A stretch of DNA of 37,830 nt. Origin: Patescibacteria group bacterium. GTDB taxonomy: Bacteria > Patescibacteriota > Minisyncoccia > UBA6257 > GWB1-50-10. Location of the stretch: positions 1-37,830 of the forward strand of contig JASEHZ010000004.1 of NCBI GenBank assembly GCA_030018585.1, given 5' to 3'. Made by a program: the position numbers and the translations under genes. Under the pieces are notes generated by a model. It had not been told where the DNA came from. It made no database searches and saw only the letters and a list, made by a program, of their open reading frames with translations. Below are positions 14,416 to 22,711 of this stretch, piece by piece (position 1 is the stretch's first letter; each line of letters opens with the position of its first letter).

Positions 14416-14727
14416 TTATTTTGTCGATGCCGGAGCTTGTTCTTTGGTTTTTTGTTCTAATTCTCGCTGCATTTTACCACCATGTTTAATAAATTTTCTG
14501 GTTGGAGAAAATTCTCCCAAACGATGACCAACCATATCTTCAGACACTCTAACTTCAATAAAATCTTTGCCGTTATGAACGCCAAAAACAAAACCAACCA
14601 TTTCCGGAGAAATTTCGGAACTTCTAGACCAAGTTTTAATCACCGTCTGATCGCCAGATTTTAATTTTTTGATTTTTTCCAAAATTTTTGGATCAACGTA
14701 TGGTCCCTTTTTTGTTGAACGGCTCAT
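14416..14727 (-). CDS. rpsS: 30S ribosomal protein S19
   Basis: 103 residues starting [15 protein letters not shown]. Signature [21 protein letters not shown] is complete. S19 sits in the 30S head with S13. A short Lys/Glu/Ala tail follows. Four bases after rplB. Confidence 0.97.
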   Translation of the reverse strand: MSRSTKKGPYVDPKILEKIKKLKSGDQTVIKTWSRSSEISPEMVGFVFGVHNGKDFIEVRVSEDMVGHRLGEFSPTRKFIKHGGKMQRELEQKTKEQAPASTK

Positions 14728-14731
14728 GATT

Positions 14732-15553
14732 TTATTTTCTTCGTTTTAATATCAATTTATTCGACCACTTCTTTTTATTACGCGTTTTTCTACCACCCGT
14801 TATTTTACCCCATTTGGTTTTTGGCCTTCTTGTACCGCGCTGAGTACGACCTTCACCCCCGCCATAAGGATGATCACGAGGATTCATAACCGAACCGCGA
14901 ACTGTCGGCCTAATACCAAGCCAGCGCGAACGACCAGCCTTACCAATAATAACCAAATTATGTTCCGGATTGGAAATCTGACCAATTGAAGCGTAGCAAT
15001 TCCATTGAACTTTTCTCACTTCTCCAGAAGGCATTTTTAAATGGGTATAACCGTCTTCGTTGGCAAGAACCTGAATAGACGAACCAGCCGAACGAGCCAA
15101 TTGACCACCCGAACCAGGTAAAAGCTCAACATTATGCACGAAAGTACCAACTGGGATATTTTTCAATAATGTCCTATTACCAACTTTAAGCGGCGCATCT
15201 TCCGAAACAATAATTGAATCGCCAACTTGAGGCCCATGAGGAACAATTATATAACGACGCTCTCCATCCGCATATAGAATAAGAGCAATAAACGCCGTTC
15301 TAAAAGGATCATATTCAATAGTCTCAATTTTTGCCGGTATGCCGAATTTATTCTGCTTAAAATCAATATCCCTAAAAAGAGCTTTGTTGCCACCCCCCTG
15401 ATGCCGCATTGTAATCCGACCCTGATTATTCCGACCTGAATGACGCTTCAACCGTCGGGTTAAGGCTTTCTCTGGCTTATTAGTAGTAATCAAACCATAA
15501 TCAACTACTGAATAATTCCGCCGTGATGCGCTTGTAGGTTTGTATTGTTTCAT
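14732..15553 (-). CDS. rplB: 50S ribosomal protein L2
   Basis: 273 residues from ATG 15553. A GTG one codon earlier is possible but the ATG is preferred. L2 is needed for subunit joining and peptidyl transferase structure. The C-terminal signature [20 protein letters not shown] contains the conserved histidine. [17 protein letters not shown] is a normal basic end. Starts 5 bases after the rplW stop (TAG). Confidence 0.97.
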   Translation of the reverse strand: MKQYKPTSASRRNYSVVDYGLITTNKPEKALTRRLKRHSGRNNQGRITMRHQGGGNKALFRDIDFKQNKFGIPAKIETIEYDPFRTAFIALILYADGERRYIIVPHGPQVGDSIIVSEDAPLKVGNRTLLKNIPVGTFVHNVELLPGSGGQLARSAGSSIQVLANEDGYTHLKMPSGEVRKVQWNCYASIGQISNPEHNLVIIGKAGRSRWLGIRPTVRGSVMNPRDHPYGGGEGRTQRGTRRPKTKWGKITGGRKTRNKKKWSNKLILKRRK

Positions 15554-15558
15554 CACTT

Positions 15559-15948
15559 CTACGTTATTTCTATTTTTTGTCCTGGCTTAACCGTAACAAT
15601 TGCTTTTTTCAACCCCTCTCTACGGCTTACTTTATTGCGCCATTTTTTTAGCTTTCCTTTATTTAAAATTATATTAACCGAGATTACTGAAACATGATAT
15701 TTATTTTCAATTTCGCGTTTTATAATTAATTTATTTGCCGATTTATCAACAATAAAAACGTACTTATTATTTTCCATAAAATCGTGGGCCTTTTCGCTTA
15801 AATGAGGATGTTTAACTAATTTCATGCTAAGTCCTTTCCCTGCAGCGGTTGAAACGTTTTTCTCTGGAATGTCTTGTAATGCCGATTCTTCAATCTTCGT
15901 TTTTGCCTCTTCTACTTTTTTTGTTGTTGATTTTTTAAAAATACCCAT
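15559..15948 (-). CDS. rplW: 50S ribosomal protein L23 with N-terminal extension
   Basis: 129 residues. The L23 core begins at about residue 42 ([20 protein letters not shown]) and ends [11 protein letters not shown]. The first 40 residues ([20 protein letters not shown] and on) are a charged extension. The first ATG is kept because AGGAAATAAA, a good binding site, precedes it one base after the rplD stop. L23 is at the exit tunnel and binds trigger factor and SRP in other bacteria. Confidence 0.94.
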   Translation of the reverse strand: MGIFKKSTTKKVEEAKTKIEESALQDIPEKNVSTAAGKGLSMKLVKHPHLSEKAHDFMENNKYVFIVDKSANKLIIKREIENKYHVSVISVNIILNKGKLKKWRNKVSRREGLKKAIVTVKPGQKIEIT

Positions 15949-15949
15949 T

Positions 15950-16585
15950 TTATTTCCTGCTAAAAATTAATTTATCGAGTTGCGGCACCGCTGCTTTATC
16001 AAAAAAAATATGTTTATAAACCAAACAATCAACGATATTCAAAGAATCCGCATTTAAAACTTTTACTCGCGGAATGTTCCGAGCCGCCATAAAAATATTT
16101 TTATTGTTTTTTTCTACAATAAATAAAGCGCTGGTCGATTTTTTAAAAAATGATTTCATTATTAAAACAACATTCTTTGTTTTATTGTTTTCAATATTCA
16201 GATCATCAATAAAACGAATCTCGTCATCAACTAATTTCCTAGAAAGCAATGAAAAAATTGCGCCTTTTTTCATTTTCTTGTTAACTTTTTTATAAAAAAT
16301 TCTCTCTTTAGTGGGACCGAAAGTCACGCCGCCACCAGCCCAGAGAGGTGAACGAATAGAACTATGCCTTGACCGACCGGTATGTTTTTGTCGCCAAGGT
16401 TTTTTACCGCCGCCAGCCACATCACTTCGATCTTTAGTATGAGCTAATGGTTTGCGGGCTGATGACATCTGAGCAACATATACTTGATGAACAAGTTCAG
16501 GATTCCATTCAGCGTTAAAAATCCGATCAGAAATCTCAATCGTATCTACTTTATGATTTTTTTGATTAAAAACATCTGCTTTCAT
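15950..16585 (-). CDS. rplD: 50S ribosomal protein L4
   Basis: 211 residues. The tunnel loop block RSDVAGGGKKPWRQKHTGRS and RSPLWAGGGVTFGPTKER identify L4. It lines the exit tunnel with L22, and in E. coli also represses its own operon; no equivalent leader was recognised here. The stop overlaps the binding site of rplW. Five bases after rplC. Confidence 0.96.
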   Translation of the reverse strand: MKADVFNQKNHKVDTIEISDRIFNAEWNPELVHQVYVAQMSSARKPLAHTKDRSDVAGGGKKPWRQKHTGRSRHSSIRSPLWAGGGVTFGPTKERIFYKKVNKKMKKGAIFSLLSRKLVDDEIRFIDDLNIENNKTKNVVLIMKSFFKKSTSALFIVEKNNKNIFMAARNIPRVKVLNADSLNIVDCLVYKHIFFDKAAVPQLDKLIFSRK

Positions 16586-16590
16586 AAAAT

Positions 16591-17025
16591 TTATTTCCTA
16601 ATTTCTAAAATTGTTCCGCGCATACCAGGAACCGCGCCTTTTACCATTAAAATCTTGTCCTCCAATTTAATTTGAACAACTTTTAAATTCTTAATAGTTA
16701 CACGCTCAAAGCCCATATGCCCGGCCATCCGCTTTCCTTTAATAACGCGTTGCGGCGCCGTCGAACCAATTGAACCGGGCGCACGCATTCTGTTTTTTTG
16801 ACCGTGAGTTTTTGGTCCGCCATGGAAACCATGACGCTTAACTACGCCCTGAAACCCCTTTCCCTTACTCTTACCGCTCACCCAAACATAATCACTATCC
16901 TTAAATTCCTGAAAGTTTTTTACTTCTTCTTCATCTCCTAATAATTTTAAAACAGTAATCGGTATTACTTTATCGTCTTTCCAAATCTGGCTCATTTTTA
17001 TTTTTTTTGCTAAAATTTTAACCAT
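16591..17025 (-). CDS. rplC: 50S ribosomal protein L3, compact form
   Basis: 144 residues, about 60 shorter than usual bacterial L3. The start [20 protein letters not shown] and the second half are normal: [55 protein letters not shown] and the end [16 protein letters not shown]. What is missing lies between residue about 28 (VLKLLG) and about 45 (DYVWVSG), where other L3 proteins hold part of the globular beta-barrel. The frame is continuous, so this looks like a true deletion rather than a frameshift. Confidence 0.95.
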   Translation of the reverse strand: MVKILAKKIKMSQIWKDDKVIPITVLKLLGDEEEVKNFQEFKDSDYVWVSGKSKGKGFQGVVKRHGFHGGPKTHGQKNRMRAPGSIGSTAPQRVIKGKRMAGHMGFERVTIKNLKVVQIKLEDKILMVKGAVPGMRGTILEIRK

Positions 17026-17039
17026 TTTAAAAAGTTAGT

Positions 17040-17093
17040 AAAACAACAGGGTGAAGCCCTGCTGTTTTTAAAATCTACTATATTTTTTAGTAG
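17040..17093 (-). other. two hairpins between rpsJ and rplC
   Basis: The 132-base rpsJ-rplC gap holds no ORF. It contains a strong hairpin with 12-base arms (AAAACAACAGGG at 17040-17051, complement at 17057-17068, five-base loop, one wobble or mismatch) ending about 15 bases before the rplC ATG. A second, CTACTA/TAGTAG, lies at 17075-17093. No T-run follows on the minus strand. It may control entry of ribosomes at rplC or be another repeat. Confidence 0.55.
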
Positions 17094-17157
17094 CGTGGCT
17101 AAACCCGTACCATCCTACCCCATCTTCCCCGTTAAGTCAAACCTCTCTGGAATCTGC

Positions 17158-17490
17158 TTAATTCATTTTTATCTCAACATCCACGCCAGCCGGAAGATTC
17201 AAATCCGATAATGATTCAATAATCTTTTGCTGCGGATTCGGTATATCAATAAGTCGTTTATGAACCCGAAGTTCAAAATGTTCTCCTGATTTTTTATGAA
17301 CGAATGTTGAACGGTTAACAGTATAACGTTTAAATTCAGTCGGCAATGGTATCGGACCGACAATTTCGCCGCCTTGCCGTTTAATAGCTTCGACAATCTG
17401 GCGAACTGAATTATCAATCAGCTTCGCATCATAAGATTTAATACGAAGTCTTAATTTTTCCTTTTGAAGTTGCTCGTCTTTTTTTCTCAT
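17158..17490 (-). CDS. rpsJ: 30S ribosomal protein S10
   Basis: 110 residues. RLRIKSYDAKLIDNSVRQIV is the S10 start and GPIPLPTEFKRYTVNRSTFV the signature. It also takes part in NusB antitermination in other bacteria. A possible private promoter lies upstream (TTGAGT, 17-base spacer, TATAAA) between it and tuf. Confidence 0.97.
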   Translation of the reverse strand: MRKKDEQLQKEKLRLRIKSYDAKLIDNSVRQIVEAIKRQGGEIVGPIPLPTEFKRYTVNRSTFVHKKSGEHFELRVHKRLIDIPNPQQKIIESLSDLNLPAGVDVEIKMN

Positions 17491-17516
17491 ACCTGCTATC
17501 TTTTTTATACTTTTAT

Positions 17517-17564
17517 AATATTAGACACTCAAATTTTTAAAGTCAAATTTGAGTGTCTAATATT
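17517..17564. repeat. perfect 20-bp inverted repeat, tuf-rpsJ
   Basis: Arms 17517-17536 and 17545-17564 are exact complements over 20 bases, with an 8-base loop. On the minus strand the stem starts about 17 bases after the tuf stop and is not followed by a T-run (ATAAAAGTATAAAA follows), so a simple intrinsic terminator for tuf is doubtful. The right arm overlaps the possible rpsJ -35. It may act as an mRNA processing or stabilising stem. Confidence 0.8.
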
Positions 17565-17581
17565 TTTGTTTCTTCTAATAA

Positions 17582-18781
17582 TTATTTCGATATCTTCGTT
17601 ACTGCGCCAGCACCAACAGTTTTTCCGCCTTCCCGGATAGCAAACCTCTGTTTTTCCTCAAGCGCTACTGGCGCAATAAGTTTCACAGTGATACTTACAG
17701 TATCTCCCGGCATAACCATTTCAACACCCTGCGGCAAAATGACTTCACCGGTCACATCAGTTGTTCTGATATAAAACTGCGGCTTATATCCCTTAAAGAA
17801 CGGCGTATGTCTTCCGCCTTCTTCTTTTGAAAGCACGTAAACTTCGGCTTCAAATTCCGTATGAGGCGTCACACTGCCTGGTTTCGCAATAACTTGACCA
17901 CGTTCAACGTCTTCTTTTTTCAAGCCGCGGAGAAGAATACCGACATTATCACCGGCGCGAGCTTCATCAAGAGTTTTTTGGAACATTTCAACGCCAGTTA
18001 CAACAGTCTTTTGCGTCGGCCTCAAACCAATAACTTCTACTTCTTCGTTAACTTTTAAAATACCGCGTTCTGCCCGGCCAGTCACAACCGTACCGCGTCC
18101 TTCGATTGAGAAAATGTCTTCAATCGGCATCAAGAACGGCTTATCAATCTCACGAACTGGCTCTGGAATAAACGTATCCAATGCTTTTACTAATTCTAAA
18201 ATCGGCTTAGCCGCTTCATCATCAGCAGATTTTGTTTCTAACGCCTTGGTGGCTGAACCTCGAATAATCGGAGTGGTATCGCCCGGAAAATTATATTTTT
18301 TCAAAAGTTCGCGAATTTCTGATTCAACAAGATCAATAAGCTCCTTGTCATCAACCATGTCGATCTTGTTCAAAAAAACAATTATTGCCGGCACGCCCAC
18401 CTGCCTCGCAAGCAAAATATGTTCACGGGTTTGAGGCATTGGACCATCAGCCGCCGAAACCACAAGAATAGCGCCATCCATTTGAGCCGCGCCGGTAATC
18501 ATGTTTTTAATATAATCAGCGTGACCGGGCGCATCAATATGCGCATAATGACGATTTTCTGTTTCGTATTCTGAATGGTGAAGAGCAATTGTAATTCCGC
18601 GCGCTTTTTCTTCCGGCGCGTTATCAATCATATCAACCGTCTCCACTTTCTTTGTCAGACCTTTCATATGAAGCACATGCGTAATCGCCGCCGTAAGAGT
18701 CGTCTTCCCGTGGTCGACATGCCCAATAGTTCCCACATTTACATGCGGTTTGGTTCTTTGAAATTTTTCTTTTTCTGCCAT
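17582..18781 (-). CDS. tuf: elongation factor Tu
   Basis: 399 residues. Delivers aminoacyl-tRNA to the ribosome as a GTPase. G1 GHVDHGKT (20-27), [30 protein letters not shown] (with the catalytic His), [10 protein letters not shown], then domains 2 and 3 ending [13 protein letters not shown]. In many bacteria tuf follows rpsL-rpsG-fusA; here those genes are absent and tuf itself starts the ribosomal cluster. Confidence 0.98.
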   Translation of the reverse strand: MAEKEKFQRTKPHVNVGTIGHVDHGKTTLTAAITHVLHMKGLTKKVETVDMIDNAPEEKARGITIALHHSEYETENRHYAHIDAPGHADYIKNMITGAAQMDGAILVVSAADGPMPQTREHILLARQVGVPAIIVFLNKIDMVDDKELIDLVESEIRELLKKYNFPGDTTPIIRGSATKALETKSADDEAAKPILELVKALDTFIPEPVREIDKPFLMPIEDIFSIEGRGTVVTGRAERGILKVNEEVEVIGLRPTQKTVVTGVEMFQKTLDEARAGDNVGILLRGLKKEDVERGQVIAKPGSVTPHTEFEAEVYVLSKEEGGRHTPFFKGYKPQFYIRTTDVTGEVILPQGVEMVMPGDTVSITVKLIAPVALEEKQRFAIREGGKTVGAGAVTKISK

Positions 18782-18847
18782 ATTTCTCTAAATTTTCTAT
18801 TTTTTGTATTTTTTTCGACCTAAAATTAAATTTGTACGACAGCTATC

Positions 18848-18876
18848 ATTTTTGCTGATAAAATCAGACTTGTCAA
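18848..18876 (-). promoter_or_regulatory. promoter of tuf and the ribosomal cluster
   Basis: On the minus strand TTGACA (18876-18871), a 17-base spacer and AAAAAT (18853-18848). The spacer holds a small palindrome, CTGAT-TTT-ATCAG, that could be an operator or simply chance. The leader to the tuf ATG would be about 60 bases. The first two bases of the -35 are the end of the neighbouring inverted-repeat element. Confidence 0.65.
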
Positions 18877-19006
18877 CCCTCACACCAATTGGGGATAACC
18901 TTCGTGTTAATTTCTGTTTCATTCAGACAAAAACCGAACTTTTTACAATATTTCTTTCTAGAGAATTAATTTTTTAACTCCTCAATCCCCGATTAGTGTA
19001 AGGGTT
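18875..19006. repeat. 132-bp inverted-repeat element upstream of tuf promoter
   Basis: Arms of 22 bases at 18875-18896 and 18985-19006 match at 18-19 positions (AACCCTCACACC / GGTGTAAGGGTT type). The core is AT-rich. Size and CCCTCAC-type ends recall the rplN-rplX element. Two DnaA-box-like words lie here: TTATCCCCA in the left arm (18890-18898, one mismatch) and a perfect TTATCCACA just outside (19024-19032, minus strand). Apart from the promoter I see no gene in 18782-19046. Confidence 0.65.
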
Positions 19007-19046
19007 AAGCCTCCCACCCTAACTGTGGATAAAACTTCAATAATTT

Positions 19047-20147
19047 CTATGGTAACGCCGGTGGTGGTATTGGTAACAAAAGCGGTTCCGCATATTTAAC
19101 AAGGGGGTCATGGCGAAGCCTGCATGCCCACTGCAGTTCTTCGCCAATTGGAACATAAAAAGCATTAATATGATAGACAAATCCCTTGATAGCGATAGGC
19201 GGCGAAATAAATAATCCTTTCGCTTCAGCGAATTCCCTTGCTCGCGCCTCCGAAATCCCCTCTTTAAAAACAATTGAAAGCGCTCCATGCGAGTACACTT
19301 TTTCAAATCCTTCGGCAGTTGTCATATCAAAATTCACAAATTGCTTTTTCCATTCATTCATACATACGGTTATGTCTAGGATAGATGAACCAGAGGTTGG
19401 CTCAATAAATTTGAAGGTAGAGAGAAAATTACTATAAATATTTTCCGTTTCTGACAAATTGGTCTCATTAGTATAACTACCAAAAGCAGTCATGTCTATC
19501 TCAAAAAGATACCTGTCATATTCTAAAAAATTTAAAATATTCAGCCATGATTTACCCTCACTTTTATAGAACGTTCTAAGTTGACGAACATCCTGGTTTG
19601 CCACCAACGCCACCGACTCATTAATTTGAGCCAACTTATCAAACATCTGTGCGCCTAATCGATTATAGTTAAATTCCTTATCTATGTCCTTAGAATTTTT
19701 TTCAAAAATTCTAATAGATATAAAAACCTGGCTAGTTTGTGGTAACAACGGTGAAGCGCGCTGAGTTTCTGGAGAATCGAAACGCAGGATATCTAAAGTA
19801 CTACCAAGAGAGTTTGGTAACATATCTTGTTCTTGCCACCCTGACGGATACTTCACCTCAAACCCATACTGCTCATTGCGGTAGGTTTGCTAAGTGGAAA
19901 TGTCAATTGTTACGGCTTTTTCCGTAGGATACCACCCTTTTTGAAAATCTTTCGGACACTTATAATCGCACAATTGAAGATTGCATATCTTATTTGTTTT
20001 CTGTTCACATTCTTGTTTAGAAGAAAAAACTTGAGTCGGCAAACCAGTAAAAGTATTGTTTCGAGAAATATAAATATAACCGGCAACGCCAATGGCAATA
20101 ATAATCGCCACCACCGCTGTAATATTTATAAATCCTTTTTGGTTCAT
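19047..20147 (-). pseudogene. PsbP-like secreted/anchored protein broken by amber codon
   Basis: Read from ATG 20147: an N-terminal membrane anchor (about 8-28), a Cys-rich block (CEQKTNKICNLQLCDYKCP, six cysteines), then PTEKAVTIDIST, an in-frame TAG at 19890-19892, and QTYRNEQYGFEVKYPSGW with about 265 more residues. The paralogue at 20862 has DWQTYRNEQYGFEVKYP at the same point, so the TAG replaces a TGG tryptophan codon. The later part contains the YGFEVKYP-W domain and a separate end with a PIPPPALP tail. TAG is a normal stop in neighbouring genes. Either a pseudogene, low-level readthrough, or a consensus error. The downstream part could be restarted at a GTG at 19856. Confidence 0.8.
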
Positions 20148-20155
20148 GGATAAAA

Positions 20156-20492
20156 TCAGATCTTAATATTTTCGATTTGTTTCTTCTTAAAAATAGGCAA
20201 GTCCTTTTTGATTGTTTCCCATAAAATATCTTCGGCCACGCTGAAGTATTCGTGCATAACTTTATTTCTCATGCCAATAATTTCGTTCCAGGGGATATCT
20301 GAATATTTTAACTATTTCTTCGGGAATATTTTTTACTGCTTCCCCGATAATTGACAGATTTCTTACCACCGCATCGATAGTTTTATTATCTTTCACGAAC
20401 TCTCCAAAAGACAAACCAACAACATATTCCTCTATTCTTTTTATAGATTCGTTAATATCCTCCAAATGAAGAGCGGCATCCCTTTTAGACAT
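20156..20492 (-). pseudogene. hepT: HepT-like HEPN toxin, frameshifted
   Basis: Starts MSKRDAALHLEDINESIKRI and follows the HEPN/DUF86 family to NIPEEIVKIF. An extra base near 20299 then shifts the frame and gives an early TAA at 20262. Skipping one base there restores DIPWNEIIGMRNKVMHEYFS and the normal family end, with a TGA at 20156-20158. The RNKVMH stretch is the HEPN Rx4H RNase motif, so the catalytic part is lost in the broken form. The start overlaps the end of mntA by 8 bases, as in intact modules. The MntA/HepT pair works as antitoxin/toxin in known systems, MntA modifying HepT with AMP. Confidence 0.85.
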
Positions 20493-20775
20493 AAATTGCT
20501 TCCCGAAGAATATTCTCTCGAATCAAAGGCTTTAAGGCATTACGGGTTACTAAATCGACTTTTCTCTGAAGTAATTCGCTTAAAAATTTTTCCAATCTTA
20601 TAAAATCAAAAAAGCCAACAGGAGATTCAAGCTCCACAAGAATATCAATGTCGCTGGTTTGCGTTTGGCTTCCTCTTGCTACTGAGCCAAAAAGCGCAAG
20701 TTTTTCCACTTGATATTTACTCTTTAAAATGGGCAAGTTTTCTTTAATTCTCCTTTTAATTTCTTCTTTGTCCAT
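20485..20775 (-). CDS. mntA: MntA-type nucleotidyltransferase antitoxin
   Basis: 96 residues, minimal nucleotidyltransferase. The motif GSVARGSQTQTSDIDILVE holds the GSx(10)DxD signature (G30-S31, D43 and D45 approximately). Overlaps the HepT gene by 8 bases. In known MNT-HEPN pairs it neutralises the toxin by AMPylation. A perfect TATAAT lies six bases before the ATG, so the message should be leaderless. Confidence 0.9.
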   Translation of the reverse strand: MDKEEIKRRIKENLPILKSKYQVEKLALFGSVARGSQTQTSDIDILVELESPVGFFDFIRLEKFLSELLQRKVDLVTRNALKPLIRENILREAIYV

Positions 20776-20781
20776 GCTTTT

Positions 20782-20787
20782 ATTATA
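20782..20787 (-). promoter_or_regulatory. -10 box of mntA, leaderless type
   Basis: TATAAT on the minus strand with 6 bases to the ATG at 20775, so transcription should begin at or next to the start codon. No clear -35 is visible upstream (T-rich). Confidence 0.6.
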
Positions 20788-20861
20788 GCAACAAAAAAGA
20801 AAAAATCAAAAATTTATAGACCGACAAAAAGTAAATGACGAAAGTAAGATATATAATATAT

Positions 20862-22400
20862 TTACTCTAATATAATTCTGACACGGAAATTCGGTGCTGA
20901 CCATCTAGTTGAACTAAGCTCATAAAAATCATTTGCTAGATTAAGCGAATTTGACCTTGTTTTTTTATAATCTACTTTTAAATGGTAATCAACAGTATCG
21001 TCATACCCCAACTGTTTATTCCGTCTTTCGGTCCTACTAATTACACTTATTGGATGATTCTTTATAATATCCAAAAAATATTTTTCTTTTTGTAGCCAAA
21101 CCGACACGGTAATTTCATCAGTCAGTAATAATATTGGTGAATCTGAACCACTGCCATATAGAGCTTCATCAGCCGAAATAATATATGGTTCTTGTCGTAG
21201 CTGAAAAATAAAATTCAATTCATCTTGATACGAATGTTCAAGTATAAAACATATTTCGCACTCTGATTCTATCTTTTTAATCTGACTAAATTTCTTTAGT
21301 TTATTTGTAATTTCAGCTAACTCAAATGCTTGATTAGTTACAATTGTCACTTTTCCTGGCGGATGAACTAAGAGGATTTTTTTACCGCCACCCCAATAAT
21401 AAAGGTCGTACGACTCAATTTGATTAGAAATAAATTTGAAGGTGGAGAGGATTTGATCTTCTAATTCTCTAGCGGCAATTGAGGAAGCTCTTAATTCAAT
21501 TGAAATAAACGGTGCTTCTACGACGTCAAATTTTTTTACAAATATACCGTAGTTATTAACCGCGTTAGAAGACTGCCAATTTGTTGAGTAAAAGTATGCC
21601 TTTTTGCCTAGAAAAAGACCTGGTGAAAAAGGGGGCGGCAAAGAATCGTTATTAGGAGAGGATTGGGTGATACCTTGAGTGATAGCCTGGGATGATAATG
21701 ATGCTACGCTTATCACATCATTGGGTTTGCTCCCCGGGACAGGGTTATAGAACTCCACTATTCTTAGAGAAGGTACTGTAGTCTGCCACGACATTGGATA
21801 TTTCACTTCAAACCCATACTGCTCATTGCGGTAGGTTTGCCAATCACTCACATCAATCGCTGATGTTGGAGTTGCTTTTTCAATTTTCTTTTCAATTTTT
21901 CCTTTTATTTGCTCAATTCCTTTTTGTGACGCTTCAATTGCTCTTTCTAATCCCTGCTTTGCAGCCTCAGGAACTTTAGCGAGATTTTCTTGGAGAACTT
22001 GCAAATGCTTTACGGTTGTTTCTTCTATATTTTTTGTAAATCCCACAATATCCTTACCTTTGTCTTTTAATTCTTTTGCTTTTTCAAGAGCGCGGTTTAA
22101 TTGATCTTCGTATTTTTGAAGCGTCTTGTCTGCAATCTCTTGCTTCCCCTTTTCAATCATTTTCTGATACTCCGCAAGCCGCACATCCGCGAGGTGAAGA
22201 TACTGCCGCGCTTTTTGTTCAGCATCAAAAGTGAAAAAGAGTTGAATTTGCTCTTTCCAAGTTTTTAAGAAATAAAAAGGATTATCCGGTGTAATGCCCG
22301 GATCCGGAAGCGTCGATGTAGTTTGCGCCAATGCAACATTCGACACAACCACAAATAACAAAGTACATACAGCAAAAAATGAGAGAAAAAAATTGTTCAT
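20862..22400 (-). CDS. secreted DUF5667 and PsbP-like envelope protein
   Basis: 512 residues. Signal peptide at 1-25 (ends VALAQ). DUF5667-like helical domain at about 34-125 (PDNPFYFLKTWKEQIQLFF; YLHLADVRLAEYQKMIEKGK), then a helical linker rich in Lys/Glu (to about 180). A PsbP-like domain starts with DWQTYRNEQYGFEVKYPMSW (about 187-315). The remaining 200 residues are not recognised. Probably anchored outside the membrane. A TTTAAT six bases before the ATG may be a weak leaderless promoter. It is a paralogue of the gene at 22712 in its first part and of the pseudogene at 19047 in its middle. Confidence 0.8.
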   Translation of the reverse strand: MNNFFLSFFAVCTLLFVVVSNVALAQTTSTLPDPGITPDNPFYFLKTWKEQIQLFFTFDAEQKARQYLHLADVRLAEYQKMIEKGKQEIADKTLQKYEDQLNRALEKAKELKDKGKDIVGFTKNIEETTVKHLQVLQENLAKVPEAAKQGLERAIEASQKGIEQIKGKIEKKIEKATPTSAIDVSDWQTYRNEQYGFEVKYPMSWQTTVPSLRIVEFYNPVPGSKPNDVISVASLSSQAITQGITQSSPNNDSLPPPFSPGLFLGKKAYFYSTNWQSSNAVNNYGIFVKKFDVVEAPFISIELRASSIAARELEDQILSTFKFISNQIESYDLYYWGGGKKILLVHPPGKVTIVTNQAFELAEITNKLKKFSQIKKIESECEICFILEHSYQDELNFIFQLRQEPYIISADEALYGSGSDSPILLLTDEITVSVWLQKEKYFLDIIKNHPISVISRTERRNKQLGYDDTVDYHLKVDYKKTRSNSLNLANDFYELSSTRWSAPNFRVRIILE

Positions 22401-22407
22401 AGATACA

Positions 22408-22686
22408 TTAAATCTTAAGTACCTGCTTAATTTTTTGTATTTCGCTCTCGACGCGCTCCACCCACTTCGCCGAAAAAATGCGTTCGTGGTCTAAACGTTC
22501 AAGGATGGTGACTATTTTATCTTGAGTAGTTGAAACCTGATTGCGAAACTCACTAAATTCGCTCTTGGTAACGAGCACATCTTTCATTCCATGAATATCG
22601 GTTACGATATCCGTTATTTTATTATCTAATTTATCAAACTGCTTATCATGTTCCAGTAGTTTTTGAATTATTTTATCTTCGTTCAT
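22408..22686 (-). CDS. small coiled-coil protein
   Basis: 92 residues, almost wholly predicted coiled coil: KIIQKLLEHDKQFDKLDNKI through to RVESEIQKIKQVLKI, with Lys/Glu/Asp heptads and no membrane segment. No known family assigned; similar short coiled-coil proteins are frequent in CPR genomes in my memory. TATAAT lies six bases before the ATG (22693-22698), indicating a leaderless message. The DUF5667/PsbP-like gene follows 7 bases downstream, so they may share a transcript. Confidence 0.7.
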   Translation of the reverse strand: MNEDKIIQKLLEHDKQFDKLDNKITDIVTDIHGMKDVLVTKSEFSEFRNQVSTTQDKIVTILERLDHERIFSAKWVERVESEIQKIKQVLKI

Positions 22687-22692
22687 ATTAGT

Positions 22693-22698
22693 ATTATA
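22693..22698 (-). promoter_or_regulatory. -10 box of coiled-coil gene, leaderless type
   Basis: TATAAT on the minus strand, 6 bases from the ATG at 22686, the same spacing as for mntA and the gene at 22712. Confidence 0.6.
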
Positions 22699-22711
22699 TC
22701 ACTAAATATCA

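Noticed and set aside
17517-17564. Intrinsic terminator for tuf
   Set aside because: No T-run follows the stem in the direction of tuf, and the ribosomal cluster continues; listed as an inverted repeat instead.
18784-18921. 41-codon ORF (MKQKLTRRLSPI...) upstream of tuf
   Set aside because: It runs through the tuf promoter and has no binding site or resemblance to the gap ORFs beyond length; probably chance.
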